Under the pieces are notes generated by a model. That model was not told the origin of the DNA, ran no database searches, and saw only the letters and a list, made by a program, of their open reading frames with translations. Below, in pieces: positions 23,980 to 32,875 of a stretch of 64,000 bases of DNA. The stretch is from NCBI RefSeq assembly GCF_042685645.1, contig NZ_JBHUNX010000001.1, positions 2,852,001 through 2,916,000 of the forward strand. Direction: 5' to 3'. Made by a program: the position numbers and the translations under genes. The DNA comes from Salininema proteolyticum. Lineage in GTDB: Bacteria > Actinomycetota > Actinomycetes > Mycobacteriales > Micromonosporaceae. Position 1 is the stretch's first letter, and each line of letters begins with the position of its first letter.

Positions 23980-24590
23980 GCGAACGGACCGCGAGTACCG
24001 GAGCCCGGAACCTGGCTCAGAGCATCGTCGAGTCAGTGCGCCTGTCCTTCCAGGGATCGGCGCGCCTCGGCCTGGCCATGCGCGCTGCCGCGGCGGTATT
24101 CTCCTCCGCCGGCGCCGCGGCCCTCCTCTGGCCGTCGTACGCCCCGGTCGCCGCCACGATCGCCTTCGCTGTCGGCGCCGTCGTGCCCCGCCCGGTCGCC
24201 GTGGGCGTCTCGGCCCTCGCATTCTCGGGCGCGGCGCTCTTCGCCACCGCCGGTTCCGAAGGCGGACTCCCGCTCTGGCAGGGCGCGCTCGCCGGATTCC
24301 TCTTCTACGCGGCGTTCTCTGCCGCCGCGGCCGTCCAGAACGTGCGCGCGGGCATGCTCATGGACGAGGCCGTCGTCCGCGACCGGCTGCGGCACCTCGG
24401 AGCGACCGCCCTGGGCACGGCGGCCGTCGTGGCGCTCTCCCTGACTTCCGGTTCGGGTCTCTCCACCGCTCCCGCCGCCGCCACGCTCGCCATCGGACTC
24501 TCCTTCGCCCTGCTGGCCGTGTACCTGATCGCCCGTCTCCTGCGGACGAACGGGCGCTCCGAGCGGTCAGCGGACCGCCGGTCCGAGTAG
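23976..24590 (+). CDS. Multi-helix membrane protein, unknown function
   Basis: 204 residues with about six hydrophobic segments, in pairs (about 37-75, 80-105, 110-125, 145-165, 170-192). The helices are Ala-rich. No family recognised. Last gene of the DUF4129-MoxR-DUF58 operon; the 3' end overlaps the convergent LD-carboxypeptidase gene by 24 bp. Confidence 0.75.
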   Translation: MSERTASTGARNLAQSIVESVRLSFQGSARLGLAMRAAAAVFSSAGAAALLWPSYAPVAATIAFAVGAVVPRPVAVGVSALAFSGAALFATAGSEGGLPLWQGALAGFLFYAAFSAAAAVQNVRAGMLMDEAVVRDRLRHLGATALGTAAVVALSLTSGSGLSTAPAAATLAIGLSFALLAVYLIARLLRTNGRSERSADRRSE

Positions 24591-25541
24591 GGTCAGGGCC
24601 CCGCCGCCGGCGTCCAGCTCCGCCCGGACGCCGATCGGCATGGGCAGGTTCGGCGGCTGGTGGCCGAACTCCATGTCGCCCAGCACCGGGAAGCCGAAAC
24701 CGGCCACGGCGTCCATGACCGCGTCCCGCAAGGTCACCCGCCCGGCGGGCAGGTTCTCCTCGGGCATGTGGGCGACCCTGCCGACGGCCATGCCCGCGAT
24801 ACGGTCGAACACCCCGGCCGTCCGCAGCACCTGGAGGTCGTTCCAGATGTCGGTCGGGGACTGGCCGACTTCCTCCCAGAACAGGACCGCGCCGTCGAAG
24901 GCGTCCAGCGGCAGGGCGAACGGGGTGGCCTGGACGGCCGTCAAACGGCGCAGCAGCCCGCCGATCAGCGTTCCCGTCGCCTTTCCCTCCCGCCAGGCCT
25001 GCCACGGCCGCGAGGGAGGGAGCTCGATCGGCGCTGCCCCGGTGAGAAGGCCGGTGTAGAGGTCCTGGATCTCTTTGCGCCGCCGGCCGTCGAGGTCCGC
25101 CCATGTCCCTCCCGGTCCGGTGACGGCCATGTCGGCGTGAAAGCCGATCAGGCCGGTCCGCGAATAGAGTGCGAGGTGGACGGCCGTGATGTCAGAGAAT
25201 CCGAGTATCGGCTTGGGGTCGGCCCGGACCGCGTCGACGTCGATCCGGTCGAGGTACCCGAAGGTCGACGTTCCGCCGGTGAAGGCCAGGACGGCGCGGA
25301 CTCCGGGGTCGGCGAGGAATCCGTTCAGCTCGGCGGCCTGCGCTTCCGCGGGCGCCGAACGCCACCCGTGCTCGGACTCGGACTCCGTCAGTTCGGAGAG
25401 CACGGGTTCGAAACCCATCTCCCGCAGCACCGCGGCGGCCCGGCGGGCCTGGTCGACGCGGCGGGCCGAAGTGTTGGACAGGGCCGCTATGGCGATGGTG
25501 TCCCCGGGGGCGAGCTTCGCCGGGTAGAGCGCTTCGATCAT
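24567..25541 (-). CDS. S66 family LD-carboxypeptidase (LdcA/MccF-like)
   Basis: 324 residues from ATG 25541 with ribosome site GGGAGGA; the longer frame is discarded. N-terminal APGDTIAIAALSN and a nucleophile turn AFTGGTSTFGYLDRID (Ser near residue 110) fit family S66, as does ILGFSDITAVHLALYSRTGLIGFHADM. The acid and His of the Ser-Glu-His triad are expected in the C-terminal half (LFWEEVG; MEFGHQPPN). LdcA trims murein tetrapeptides; MccF homologues inactivate microcin C-like antibiotics. The GGTS turn, rather than GGYGS, leans toward the MccF side, not decisively. Confidence 0.88.
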   Translation of the reverse strand: MIEALYPAKLAPGDTIAIAALSNTSARRVDQARRAAAVLREMGFEPVLSELTESESEHGWRSAPAEAQAAELNGFLADPGVRAVLAFTGGTSTFGYLDRIDVDAVRADPKPILGFSDITAVHLALYSRTGLIGFHADMAVTGPGGTWADLDGRRRKEIQDLYTGLLTGAAPIELPPSRPWQAWREGKATGTLIGGLLRRLTAVQATPFALPLDAFDGAVLFWEEVGQSPTDIWNDLQVLRTAGVFDRIAGMAVGRVAHMPEENLPAGRVTLRDAVMDAVAGFGFPVLGDMEFGHQPPNLPMPIGVRAELDAGGGALTLLGPAVR

Positions 25542-25615
25542 GCTTCCTCCCAAAGGAAAACGGGGATTCTCAGCGTACCCACGGAGTGGCCCGGGCGTCT
25601 CGCTAGAATCTGCGC

Positions 25616-26050
25616 ATGACCGACTCCTACCCCGCATTCATCGTCAATGTCGAAGTGGCCCTGTGGAACGGCACCGCGCTGCTCATCACCGAGCGCTCTT
25701 CGGAGGAGGCGCTGGGCGGCGGCCTCCTGGCCTTTCCCGGAGGCAAGGTCGAGCATTCCGAGGACCGTCGGGACACGCTCGAAGCGGCCGCGCGCCGAGA
25801 AGCCTCCGAGGAGATCGGCGTCGTGCCCGGCGACCTCGTCTACGCTCAGAGTTTCACCTTCGAACCACGTCCCGGCCGCCATGTCCTCGACATCGTCCTG
25901 GCCGCCCGATCCTGGGAGGGCGACCCGCACATCAAGGCGCCCCGGGAGATCGCCGACCTGCGCTGGATGACGCCCGACGAGGTCGTCGCCCGGGACAACT
26001 GTCCTCCCTGGCTGGCGGCGAGCGTCGCCGCCGTGGCGAAGGTCGTATGA
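25616..26050 (+). CDS. NUDIX hydrolase
   Basis: 144 residues. Complete Nudix box from GGKVEHSEDRRDTLEAAARR to EASEEIGV (residues ~41-68), with the two metal-binding Glu residues of REASEE. It hydrolyses a nucleoside diphosphate linked to another moiety. A TAGAAT box at 25604-25609 ends 6 nt before ATG 25616, indicating leaderless translation. Its 3' end abuts the trpF remnant on the other strand. Confidence 0.92.
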   Translation: MTDSYPAFIVNVEVALWNGTALLITERSSEEALGGGLLAFPGGKVEHSEDRRDTLEAAARREASEEIGVVPGDLVYAQSFTFEPRPGRHVLDIVLAARSWEGDPHIKAPREIADLRWMTPDEVVARDNCPPWLAASVAAVAKVV

Positions 26051-26353
26051 GGGAACGGTCGGAAGGCCGCCGCTCGTGCCTTCGCGGTGAACCCGGCGAT
26101 CAGCCCGGAATCCCTCACCCCGCGCCTCGTTTCCACTCCGGTGGAGACGTCCACTCCCCACGGCCGCAGATCCCGCACCACTTCCGCCAGGTTGTCCGGG
26201 CGCAGGCCGCCGGCTAAAGCCGTCGGCCGGAGGGCGCTCCGCCGGGGGCTCCCGGTCCCAGCGCTCGCCCGAGCCGTGCTCGGGCGAGTCGACGATGAGG
26301 TACTCCTCTCCGTAGGCTCCGCAGCGGAGCGGGACGTCGGCCTCGACCGGCAC
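26051..26353 (-). pseudogene. trpF: trpF (phosphoribosylanthranilate isomerase) C-terminal remnant, frameshifted
   Basis: Read on the minus strand, two adjacent frames encode consecutive parts of a TrpF C-terminus. The first (26353 to ~26220) gives VPLRCGAYGEEYLIVDSPEH then GSGERWD. The second (~26220 to 26051) gives ALAGGLRPDNLAEVVRDLRP, WGVDVSTGVET and LIAGFTAKARA, matching the LAGGLxPxNV and WGVDVSSGVE motifs of TrpF. The N-terminal half (KICG region) is absent, the joint lacks residues between GSG-D and LAGG, and the stop codon is gone. Hence a decayed fragment between two intact genes. Confidence 0.75.
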
Positions 26354-26384
26354 CGCTGTGAACGGCGGTTCCCGACACGGCGGT

Positions 26385-27491
26385 TCACCCGCGCTTCAGG
26401 GGCTGGGTGGCGCAGCGGACTCCGCCTCCGGCATGGGAGACCTCGTCGAACCGGAAATCCCCGACGACTTCGACGTCCCTCTTGACGAGCTCGTCGATCA
26501 GGCGGCCGTGCTCGTCGGGGACGATCACCTTGTTCGGCGCCAAACACATGGAGTTGCAGCCCATGGCGTGTGCCTCCTCCTCGGTGGCGTCCACCACCTC
26601 CCAGTCCGCTATCAGGTCCGGCAGCCCGTCGGGCAGCCCCTCCCGGTGGCAAACGGCCAGGCCGGGACGGACCACCGCGAGGACGCAGTCGAGGTGGAGC
26701 CATTTGTGCTCCACGCGCACCTCGTGTACCGGCTTTCCGCCCAGTTCGCGGCGTAGCCAGTCGATGCCCGCCGTGTTCGAGGCGAGCCCCGAGTGGCCCG
26801 CGAGGACGCCGTCGTCCAGAACGAAGACGTCGCCTCCTTCGAGGAACGGGCCGGGGCTCTCGGCGACTTCGGGATCCGGTGCGGTCGGCACCGGATGTGG
26901 GGCGGCGACCCACCGGGCCCCCTTCGAGGAGGCGGTCAACTCGAACAAGGTCTCCCGGTAGGCGAAGATCTCCTTGCGACGGCTGGGCATCATCATCGCC
27001 CCTTCGACGAGGAGGTCGTCCACGACGAACATCGGGTCGCGCGCGAACACCTGATGGCTGCCCGTCACAACGAACTCGTTCTCGGCCTCGTCGAGCCGGC
27101 GCGGCCGGTGCACCTTCACTCCGTGGGACTCGTAGACCGCCACCAGGTCTTCGAGCTGCCCGGCCGTCGCCTCGACGGACTCGGGCGAGTCGTACTCCCT
27201 CGGTGACCGGCCGACCACCTGCGCCAGAAGATCGGTCGCCTCGTCGGGCAGGTATTTCATGAACGAGTAGGAGAGCGGGGGCACCGGGGCGTCGGGGTCG
27301 TAGCGGCCCACGAAGACCTCCCACAGCGTGTCGAACTCATTGGGAACCGAGAACGCGCCGGATTCCGGCGAGCGCGCCGGTTCCTCCTCGGCGGCCTCCG
27401 GTCCGTCTCCGGCACAGGCGGCGAGTCCGGCCGCGGCCGCGCCTCCCACCACTGCGGACGTCAATGCGCGGCGTCGGTTCAGAGCGTTCAT
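26385..27491 (-). CDS. Exported amidinotransferase/arginine-deiminase-fold lipoprotein
   Basis: 368 residues from ATG 27491. The N-terminus MNALNRRRALTSAVVGG has a twin-Arg-like region and a lipobox LAAC (Cys26), so the protein should be exported and lipidated. The rest is a glycine-amidinotransferase/DDAH-like domain with FARDPMFVVDD (Asp152), PFLEGGDVFVLD, HLD (His266) and GGGVRCATQPL (Cys360), which are the Asp-His-Cys catalytic set. It would transfer or release the amidino group of arginine-like guanidines. Export of such an enzyme is unusual because family members are cytoplasmic; alternatively it is a binding protein derived from one. Confidence 0.85.
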   Translation of the reverse strand: MNALNRRRALTSAVVGGAAAAGLAACAGDGPEAAEEEPARSPESGAFSVPNEFDTLWEVFVGRYDPDAPVPPLSYSFMKYLPDEATDLLAQVVGRSPREYDSPESVEATAGQLEDLVAVYESHGVKVHRPRRLDEAENEFVVTGSHQVFARDPMFVVDDLLVEGAMMMPSRRKEIFAYRETLFELTASSKGARWVAAPHPVPTAPDPEVAESPGPFLEGGDVFVLDDGVLAGHSGLASNTAGIDWLRRELGGKPVHEVRVEHKWLHLDCVLAVVRPGLAVCHREGLPDGLPDLIADWEVVDATEEEAHAMGCNSMCLAPNKVIVPDEHGRLIDELVKRDVEVVGDFRFDEVSHAGGGVRCATQPLKRG

Positions 27492-27831
27492 CTCATTGTC
27501 TCCCAACGATGTCGGAATCAATCGTGTTCCCATCGAAGTCAACCACCGCGAATCGGCCGGGGCATCGGTCCTTCGAAGGACGAGCGGTGGGCACAAATGA
27601 TGACGACGGCCCGCGCCTCGCCTTTCCCGGGGTGATACACGAACGGCGCGTTCGCGATCGGACTCGAACATGACGTTACGGCCATGAACTCCCGACAATC
27701 CCGCTTCGACCGCGCTGAGCCGCACCGAAGCCGGCATTCTTTTCGGAGGGGGCGAACCTATTGTTACAGAGCGATGCGGATCATGGAGTTTCCAGCCGCC
27801 CCCTCCGACTCGATGAGCCGATAATGGGCCC
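27492..27831. other. 340-bp divergent intergenic region with two dyads
   Basis: Between the exported amidinotransferase and arsR. It holds a perfect 14-bp palindrome GTCCTTCGAAGGAC (27568-27581) and an inverted repeat with 11-bp arms, CGGAGGGGGCG (27744-27754) and CGCCCCCTCCG (27797-27807), which could fold the arsR leader just before its start. Composition is less GC-rich than the flanking genes. No ORF or RNA gene was recognised. Confidence 0.5.
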
Positions 27832-28185
27832 ATGCAGGTATTCCAAGCCCTCGCCGACCCTCTGCGCCGCAGCATCCTCCAGGCCCTCACGCGACGAGAG
27901 CACACCGTCGGGCAACTGGCCGTCCTCCTCCGCGTATCCCAGCCGAGGGCTTCCAAACACCTGAAGACCCTGCGGGAGGCCGGACTCGTGATAGCCCGTG
28001 CGGACGGTCAGAGACGCTGGTACCGCCTGTGCGCCGAGCCGTTCGCCGACCTGGAGGCCTGGCTGAGCCAGACCGCGGGAACCTCGATCGGCCCCAAGAG
28101 CGGCACCCGGGCCGTACCCCGGCCCGCCTCCCGGGTCAGTCCGCAGAGCCGCCGAGAACCGCGCGTCCGGGAAGGCGGACGGTGA
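27832..28185 (+). CDS. ArsR/SmtB-type winged-helix regulator (copy 1)
   Basis: 117 residues. The entire N-terminal 85 residues are an ArsR winged helix (QALADPLRRSILQAL, HTVGQLAVLL, VSQPRASKHLKTLREAGLV, DGQRRWYRL), ending with EPFADLEAWL. No Cys or His metal cluster, so probably of the metal-independent ArsR class; the C-terminus is a basic tail. Closely related to the ArsR gene at 32876, and the two flank the two-component and AfsR-like genes. The 3' end overlaps the convergent kinase gene by 50 bp. Confidence 0.88.
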   Translation: MQVFQALADPLRRSILQALTRREHTVGQLAVLLRVSQPRASKHLKTLREAGLVIARADGQRRWYRLCAEPFADLEAWLSQTAGTSIGPKSGTRAVPRPASRVSPQSRREPRVREGGR

Positions 28186-28948
28186 CGACCAGGCCGCCTC
28201 CCTCCCTGGGCCGTGCTGTGACAGTGCCGCCGTGGGCCTCCGCGATCGCCTTCGCTATGGGCAATCCGAGGCCCGCACTCCCGTCCAGCCCCACACCCTT
28301 GCCTCCGCGCCTGAGGAAGGGCGTGAAGAAGCCCGGCACGTCGCGGGGACGGAGCCGCTCACCCTGGTTCTCGACGGTCAGCTCGACCCTGCCGTTCGCA
28401 CAACCTGTCCGCACGACGACCGTGCCGCCCGGCGCGCCGTGGCGCACCGCGTTGTCGACGACATTGGCCACGAGGACCTCGATCAGACGCCTCTCACCCC
28501 GGACCTCCGCCGGGACCGATTCGGCCGCCAGGAGGGTCGCGGACTCCCGCCGGGACAGGTCGGCCACGATGTCCCGCACTGCCAGATCGACCCGGACGGC
28601 CTCCTTTCCCGGAGCCTCCCGCCTCGCATAGGCGAGCGCGAGAAGGCTCTCGATGAGTCCGTGCTGCCTGTCCCCCAGACGGAGCAGTTTCCCGCCGAGT
28701 TCCACGACCTCCTCGGAGTCGGCGTGCTTCTCCACCGCCACCTCCACCAGGATCCGCGAGGCGGCTACAGGTCCGCGAAGCTCGTGCGCCACATGGGACA
28801 GGAACGCGTCCCTGCGCTTCAGGCGGCGGAGCGCGGCGCACCATCCGGCGACCGCCGCGACGGCGACCAGAACGGCGAGGACCGTCACGGCCGTGGAGAG
28901 CGGAATCCCCGGGAGACACCCGGAGGCGGTTCGGCATGCCTCCCTCAT
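28136..28948 (-). CDS. Minimal sensor histidine kinase
   Basis: 270 residues from ATG 28948, overlapping the response-regulator stop codon (ATGA). One N-terminal membrane helix (19-41) and no sizeable sensor domain, followed directly by the phosphoacceptor segment FLSHVAHELRGPV with His55, and a HATPase domain (NVVDNAVRHGA, GLDGSAGLGLPIAKAIAEAHGG). Without an extracytoplasmic domain it probably senses the membrane or a partner protein. Co-transcribed with the OmpR-type regulator upstream. Confidence 0.9.
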   Translation of the reverse strand: MREACRTASGCLPGIPLSTAVTVLAVLVAVAAVAGWCAALRRLKRRDAFLSHVAHELRGPVAASRILVEVAVEKHADSEEVVELGGKLLRLGDRQHGLIESLLALAYARREAPGKEAVRVDLAVRDIVADLSRRESATLLAAESVPAEVRGERRLIEVLVANVVDNAVRHGAPGGTVVVRTGCANGRVELTVENQGERLRPRDVPGFFTPFLRRGGKGVGLDGSAGLGLPIAKAIAEAHGGTVTARPREGGGLVVTVRLPGRAVLGGSAD

Positions 28949-29604
28949 CTGATCCGGTACCCCACGCCCGGAACGGTCTCGATCAGCTCCGGCGGGCCGA
29001 GCTTTCTCCTGATCCGGTGGACGACGACCCGCACCACGGGGGTGCGCGGGTCGAGCTTCTCGTCCCATACCTTGGAGCGCAGCGCGTCGCCGGAGACGGG
29101 GCGGTCCCCCGACCGGACCAGCTCGTGGAGGACTCCGAACTCCTTCTTCGACAGCGCCACGGGCGACGACCCCCGCCAGACCCTGCGGCGGACGGGGTCC
29201 AGCCGCACGCCGGACCGCTCCAGGATCGGGGCGGCGGTCGGGGAGGTGCGGCGGGAGAGGGTGTCCACCCGCGCGGCGAACTCCTTGAAATGGAAGGGCT
29301 TGGCCAGGTAGTCGTCCGCCCCGAGGCGCAGACCGTCCACCACGGCGTCGGCGCCGCCCATCGCCGTCAGCATCATGATGCGGCCCCGCACCACTTCGGC
29401 GCAGGCCAGGGTCCAGCACACCTCGTCACCGTGGACGACCGGGAGGTTCCGGTCCACCACGATCACGTCATAGGGGTGGGCGAAGCCCTTGTCCAGGGCC
29501 GATTCTCCGTCGTACGCCACGTCGACGGCGTAGCCCGACCGCCGCAGGCCGTCGGCGACTGCCTCGGCCAAGACCTGATCGTCCTCCGCCACCAGCACTC
29601 TCAT
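28945..29604 (-). CDS. OmpR/PhoB-type response regulator
   Basis: 219 residues from ATG 29604; 36 upstream in-frame codons are not conserved. Receiver 1-115 with E7/D8/D9 pocket, phosphoacceptor Asp51 (VIVVDRNLPVV) and Lys in YLAKPFHFKE; winged helix 130-218 (LSKKEFGVLHELVRS, RTPVVRVVVHRIRRKLGPPELIETVPGVGYRI pattern). Translationally coupled to the minimal kinase. The target is unknown; neighbours suggest a regulatory block next to a surface protein gene. Confidence 0.95.
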   Translation of the reverse strand: MRVLVAEDDQVLAEAVADGLRRSGYAVDVAYDGESALDKGFAHPYDVIVVDRNLPVVHGDEVCWTLACAEVVRGRIMMLTAMGGADAVVDGLRLGADDYLAKPFHFKEFAARVDTLSRRTSPTAAPILERSGVRLDPVRRRVWRGSSPVALSKKEFGVLHELVRSGDRPVSGDALRSKVWDEKLDPRTPVVRVVVHRIRRKLGPPELIETVPGVGYRIR

Positions 29605-29814
29605 GCCTCGCTGATCCTCCCGGCCCTCTCCACTCCCGATCGCCGAAGACGCTGTGTCTATATCTACCAGGGGTGATGTTCCAATCGCGTTACAATATCC
29701 CGCGCAGGTCATACGACCTTCTCACCGGCGCGCACAAACCGCGCACAAATCCGCGACCGAGAACGCACTCGGACCGGTCGGTCGCGGAGTTCCCGCCGGC
29801 CTCCGCCGGTTACC

Positions 29815-32664
29815 ATGTCGCACATGACCCCCGTCCCCGAGGAGGCCCGCGGACGACGGCTCCGCGTCGACCTGCTCGGACCCGTCCGCTGCCGGGTCGC
29901 AGAAGAACCCGTCGACCTTCCCGGCCGGCAGCTTCCGCAACTGCTGGCCCTGCTGGCCCTCAACGCGGACCGCCCGGTCGGCCTGTCTCGGATCGCCGAG
30001 GTGGTCTGGGACGGCGAGCGGCCCGAACGGGTACGGAGGATGACGGTGAACCTCGTCGGCCGCCTCCGCAGGGCCTTGAACAGCGAAGCTCCTGACGGAG
30101 GCGCGGGCCCCTTCGTCGAGCGCACGGGCGACTCCGTCGTCCTGCGCCGCACAGAGACCGACCTGGCCGAATTCGACCGTGAGTCCGCTCGTGCCCGCAC
30201 ACTCCTCGCCGACTCCCCCGCCCGGGCCGCCGACCTGCTCCGCGGCTGCCTCGACCTCTGCCGCGGCGAACCCATGCCAGGATGGGAGGGCGCCTACTTC
30301 TCCGCCGAAAAGGAGCGACTCCGGCTCAAGACGGCCGAAACGCGGGATACCCTGGCCCGGGCCCTGGCCGCCTCCGGCTCCTTCGAGGAAGCCCTCGACC
30401 TCTCGCGTCGGCTTCTCGAAGGGGACCCCTTGAACCAGGCCGCCGCCACGACGGCTGTCTCGGCCTTGGCCGCCCTGGGAAAGGTCCCCGAGGCCAGCGG
30501 CCTCTACCACGCCTTCAGGACCCGCCTGGCCCGGGAGACCGGTCTCGACCCCGGTCCGGCTCTCATCGAGGCGCACACCCGCGCGCTCGCCGGAAGCACG
30601 CTCGCCGAGTCCGGGGACGACGTCCTCCGCGACGTCCCGCGGCAGGTCCCGGCGCCGCCGGCGGACTTCGCCGGAAGGGAGAAGGAGGCGCGCCTCATCA
30701 CGGAGGCGGTCCTGTCCGGCCCCTCGGACACCGTGAACGCGGTGGCGGTCAACGGACTGGGCGGCATGGGAAAGTCCGCTCTCGCCTTCCGCGTGGCGCG
30801 GCAGGTCGCCGAACACTTCCCCGACGGGCAGTTCTACGCCGACCTGGCGGGCTCCACGCAGGGAACCGCTCCACGCGACCCCGCTGCCGTCCTGGACCGG
30901 TTCCTGAACGACCTCGGCCGGTCGAACCCCGGAACGGACCCGGACGCAGCGGCGGCGCGGTTCCGCTCCGCGACGCGAGGCAAGCGCCTCCTCATCGTCC
31001 TCGACAACGCCCGGGACGCCGACCAGATACGTCCCCTTCTGCCCGCCGACCCCGGGTGCGCCGTCCTCATCACCGCGCGACGATCCCTGGCCGCCATCGA
31101 CTCCACGACCAACCTCCACCTGCGCGAACTGAATGAACCGAGCTCGATCGACCTGCTCCGCACCGCGATCCGCCGCGACCGGGACGAGGCCGACACCGAA
31201 GCGCTCCGCCGGATCGCCGCCGCCTGCGGGGGAATGCCCCTGGCCCTGTGCGTCGCCGCGGCACGGCTGCGCATGGAACCCCGCACTTCCGCGAAATCGT
31301 TCGCGCGTCGGCTCGAGTCCGCCGACTACCGGCTGGCCGAACTCGACGACGGATCGCGGGCCGTCGGGACCGCACTCGCCGCCTCACTGGACAACCTGTC
31401 CGGGACGCCCGACGGCGAGGCCGCCGCGACCCTCTTCCGGCTCTGCGGCCTTCACCACGGCGACGACTGGGGGTTGGAAGCCGTCGCCGCCCTCTCGGGA
31501 CGCTCCCGTGAACGCGCGGGGCGGCTCGCCGGCACGCTCGTCCGCGCCCGGTTGTGGGAGCAGGCGTCCGCGGACCGCTGGCGCACGCACGACTTGGTCC
31601 GCCTATACGCGCGTGCCGAGGCGGCGGCATTGGACCACGAAACGAGGGAGACGGCGGGGAGGCGACTCCGCGAGTTCTACGCCGCGAGCGCGCACCGGGC
31701 GCTCTCCGCGACCTATCCGGACCTGACCAATCGGCTCGGCCTCCTCCCGGACCGCATCGTTCGCAAGGCGCTACCGTTCTCCGGCGCCGCGGAGGCCTTC
31801 CAGTGGGCGAACACGGAAACGGACGGCATCACCGCCCTCGTCGAGTCCTCTCCGGACGGAGACGACGGGCTCTTGGCCGCGATCACCGCCGTTCTGGCGT
31901 ACCCCGTCTGCACCCGGAGCGGAGTGTCCCGATCGCGGCTCCTGGACCTGGCCACGGCCGCGGTGAGAATCGTCGAACTCCGTCCCCGGCCGTGGGACTA
32001 CTACCTCCATATGGCGGCAGGCCACCAGCTCCTGGCATTCCGCCGCTTCGCCGATGCCGAGAAGGCCTTCGCCTCCGCCGTCGAGCGGGCACGGGCGGCG
32101 GGCCGCTACGACCTGGTGCCGAAGGTGGCCACCTACGAGGCCGACGCAGCTCTGAGGGCCGGCGACCACGCCACCGCGGAGGCGAAGGCGCTCGCGGCGC
32201 TCCGGGACGCCGAGGCGACGGGCAATGTCGACGCGGAGGTGTGGAGCCTGATCCACTTGGCGCGAGCCCACGTCGGCCGCGGAGCTTTGGACGTGGGCTT
32301 GTCGTACGGGGAGAGGAGCCTCGGGCTGCTGGACCGCGTGCTGCCGCCCACGAGGACGAGCGTCCTGCTCCACCACGGATTCTGCCTCCTCCGTGCCAGA
32401 GAGTGGGAGGAGGCGTCCGACCTCCTGCGCCGGTGCTGCGAACTCCTCGTCGGGGCGGGGGAGACTCCCTCGGACGCCCATGCCGAGGCCCTATGGGGGC
32501 TGGCGGAGGCCCACGGCGCGTTGGGAGACGGGAGGACCGCTGCCGAATTCCGCGAACGGTCTGTCGAGATGGGCGTGCGCATCGGCGGTATCGGCACCGA
32601 TGACACTGCGCGTTTCCTGTCCGAGGGAACAGTGGAGCGGCCAGGATTCTTCTCGGTCCGATGA
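29815..32664 (+). CDS. AfsR/SARP-family regulator: HTH-BTAD-NB-ARC-TPR
   Basis: 949 residues. N-terminal winged HTH of OmpR type (LRVDLLGPVRCRV to RRMTVNLVGRLRRAL, ~15-85), bacterial transcriptional activator domain (~95-255), STAND-type NB-ARC ATPase with P-loop NGLGGMGKSALAF near residue 313 and RLLIVLDNARD Walker B-like segment, then C-terminal TPR-like helices (~700-940). This is the AfsR architecture that activates secondary-metabolism genes. No biosynthetic cluster is visible within the window, so the target may be the flanking loci. A second Met three codons in (29824) is an alternative start. Confidence 0.93.
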   Translation: MSHMTPVPEEARGRRLRVDLLGPVRCRVAEEPVDLPGRQLPQLLALLALNADRPVGLSRIAEVVWDGERPERVRRMTVNLVGRLRRALNSEAPDGGAGPFVERTGDSVVLRRTETDLAEFDRESARARTLLADSPARAADLLRGCLDLCRGEPMPGWEGAYFSAEKERLRLKTAETRDTLARALAASGSFEEALDLSRRLLEGDPLNQAAATTAVSALAALGKVPEASGLYHAFRTRLARETGLDPGPALIEAHTRALAGSTLAESGDDVLRDVPRQVPAPPADFAGREKEARLITEAVLSGPSDTVNAVAVNGLGGMGKSALAFRVARQVAEHFPDGQFYADLAGSTQGTAPRDPAAVLDRFLNDLGRSNPGTDPDAAAARFRSATRGKRLLIVLDNARDADQIRPLLPADPGCAVLITARRSLAAIDSTTNLHLRELNEPSSIDLLRTAIRRDRDEADTEALRRIAAACGGMPLALCVAAARLRMEPRTSAKSFARRLESADYRLAELDDGSRAVGTALAASLDNLSGTPDGEAAATLFRLCGLHHGDDWGLEAVAALSGRSRERAGRLAGTLVRARLWEQASADRWRTHDLVRLYARAEAAALDHETRETAGRRLREFYAASAHRALSATYPDLTNRLGLLPDRIVRKALPFSGAAEAFQWANTETDGITALVESSPDGDDGLLAAITAVLAYPVCTRSGVSRSRLLDLATAAVRIVELRPRPWDYYLHMAAGHQLLAFRRFADAEKAFASAVERARAAGRYDLVPKVATYEADAALRAGDHATAEAKALAALRDAEATGNVDAEVWSLIHLARAHVGRGALDVGLSYGERSLGLLDRVLPPTRTSVLLHHGFCLLRAREWEEASDLLRRCCELLVGAGETPSDAHAEALWGLAEAHGALGDGRTAAEFRERSVEMGVRIGGIGTDDTARFLSEGTVERPGFFSVR

Positions 32665-32732
32665 CCGTTCGCCTCGACGTGACCATAACGACCGAGGCAT
32701 ATAGCTTTTGCGACATGCTGGCCGACCCGTCC

Positions 32733-32752
32733 GTCGAGTCCGGTCGAGTCCG
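32733..32752. repeat. 10-bp tandem direct repeat upstream of arsR copy 2
   Basis: GTCGAGTCCG repeated twice head to tail, 124-143 bp before the arsR start and 69-88 bp after the AfsR-like gene. SARP proteins bind direct repeats with a pitch near 11 bp, so it could be a binding site; the match is only suggestive. Confidence 0.35.
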
Positions 32753-32875
32753 CCCGGTGGGCTTCTACAATCTCACATGCAACTTAAACCACGACGGATC
32801 CGCTCTTGCCCGTTCACATCGCCCGTCCACATTGCCGAGCGGCCCTCCGTCCCCAGAGGAGTTGACCTTTCCACG

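Noticed and set aside
25846..27324. Long minus-strand open frame (492 codons) over the NUDIX, trpF remnant and amidinotransferase region
   Set aside because: Mostly antisense or frameshifted relative to real genes, Arg/Gly-rich, without domain motifs, except for the short TrpF segment, which is annotated as a remnant.
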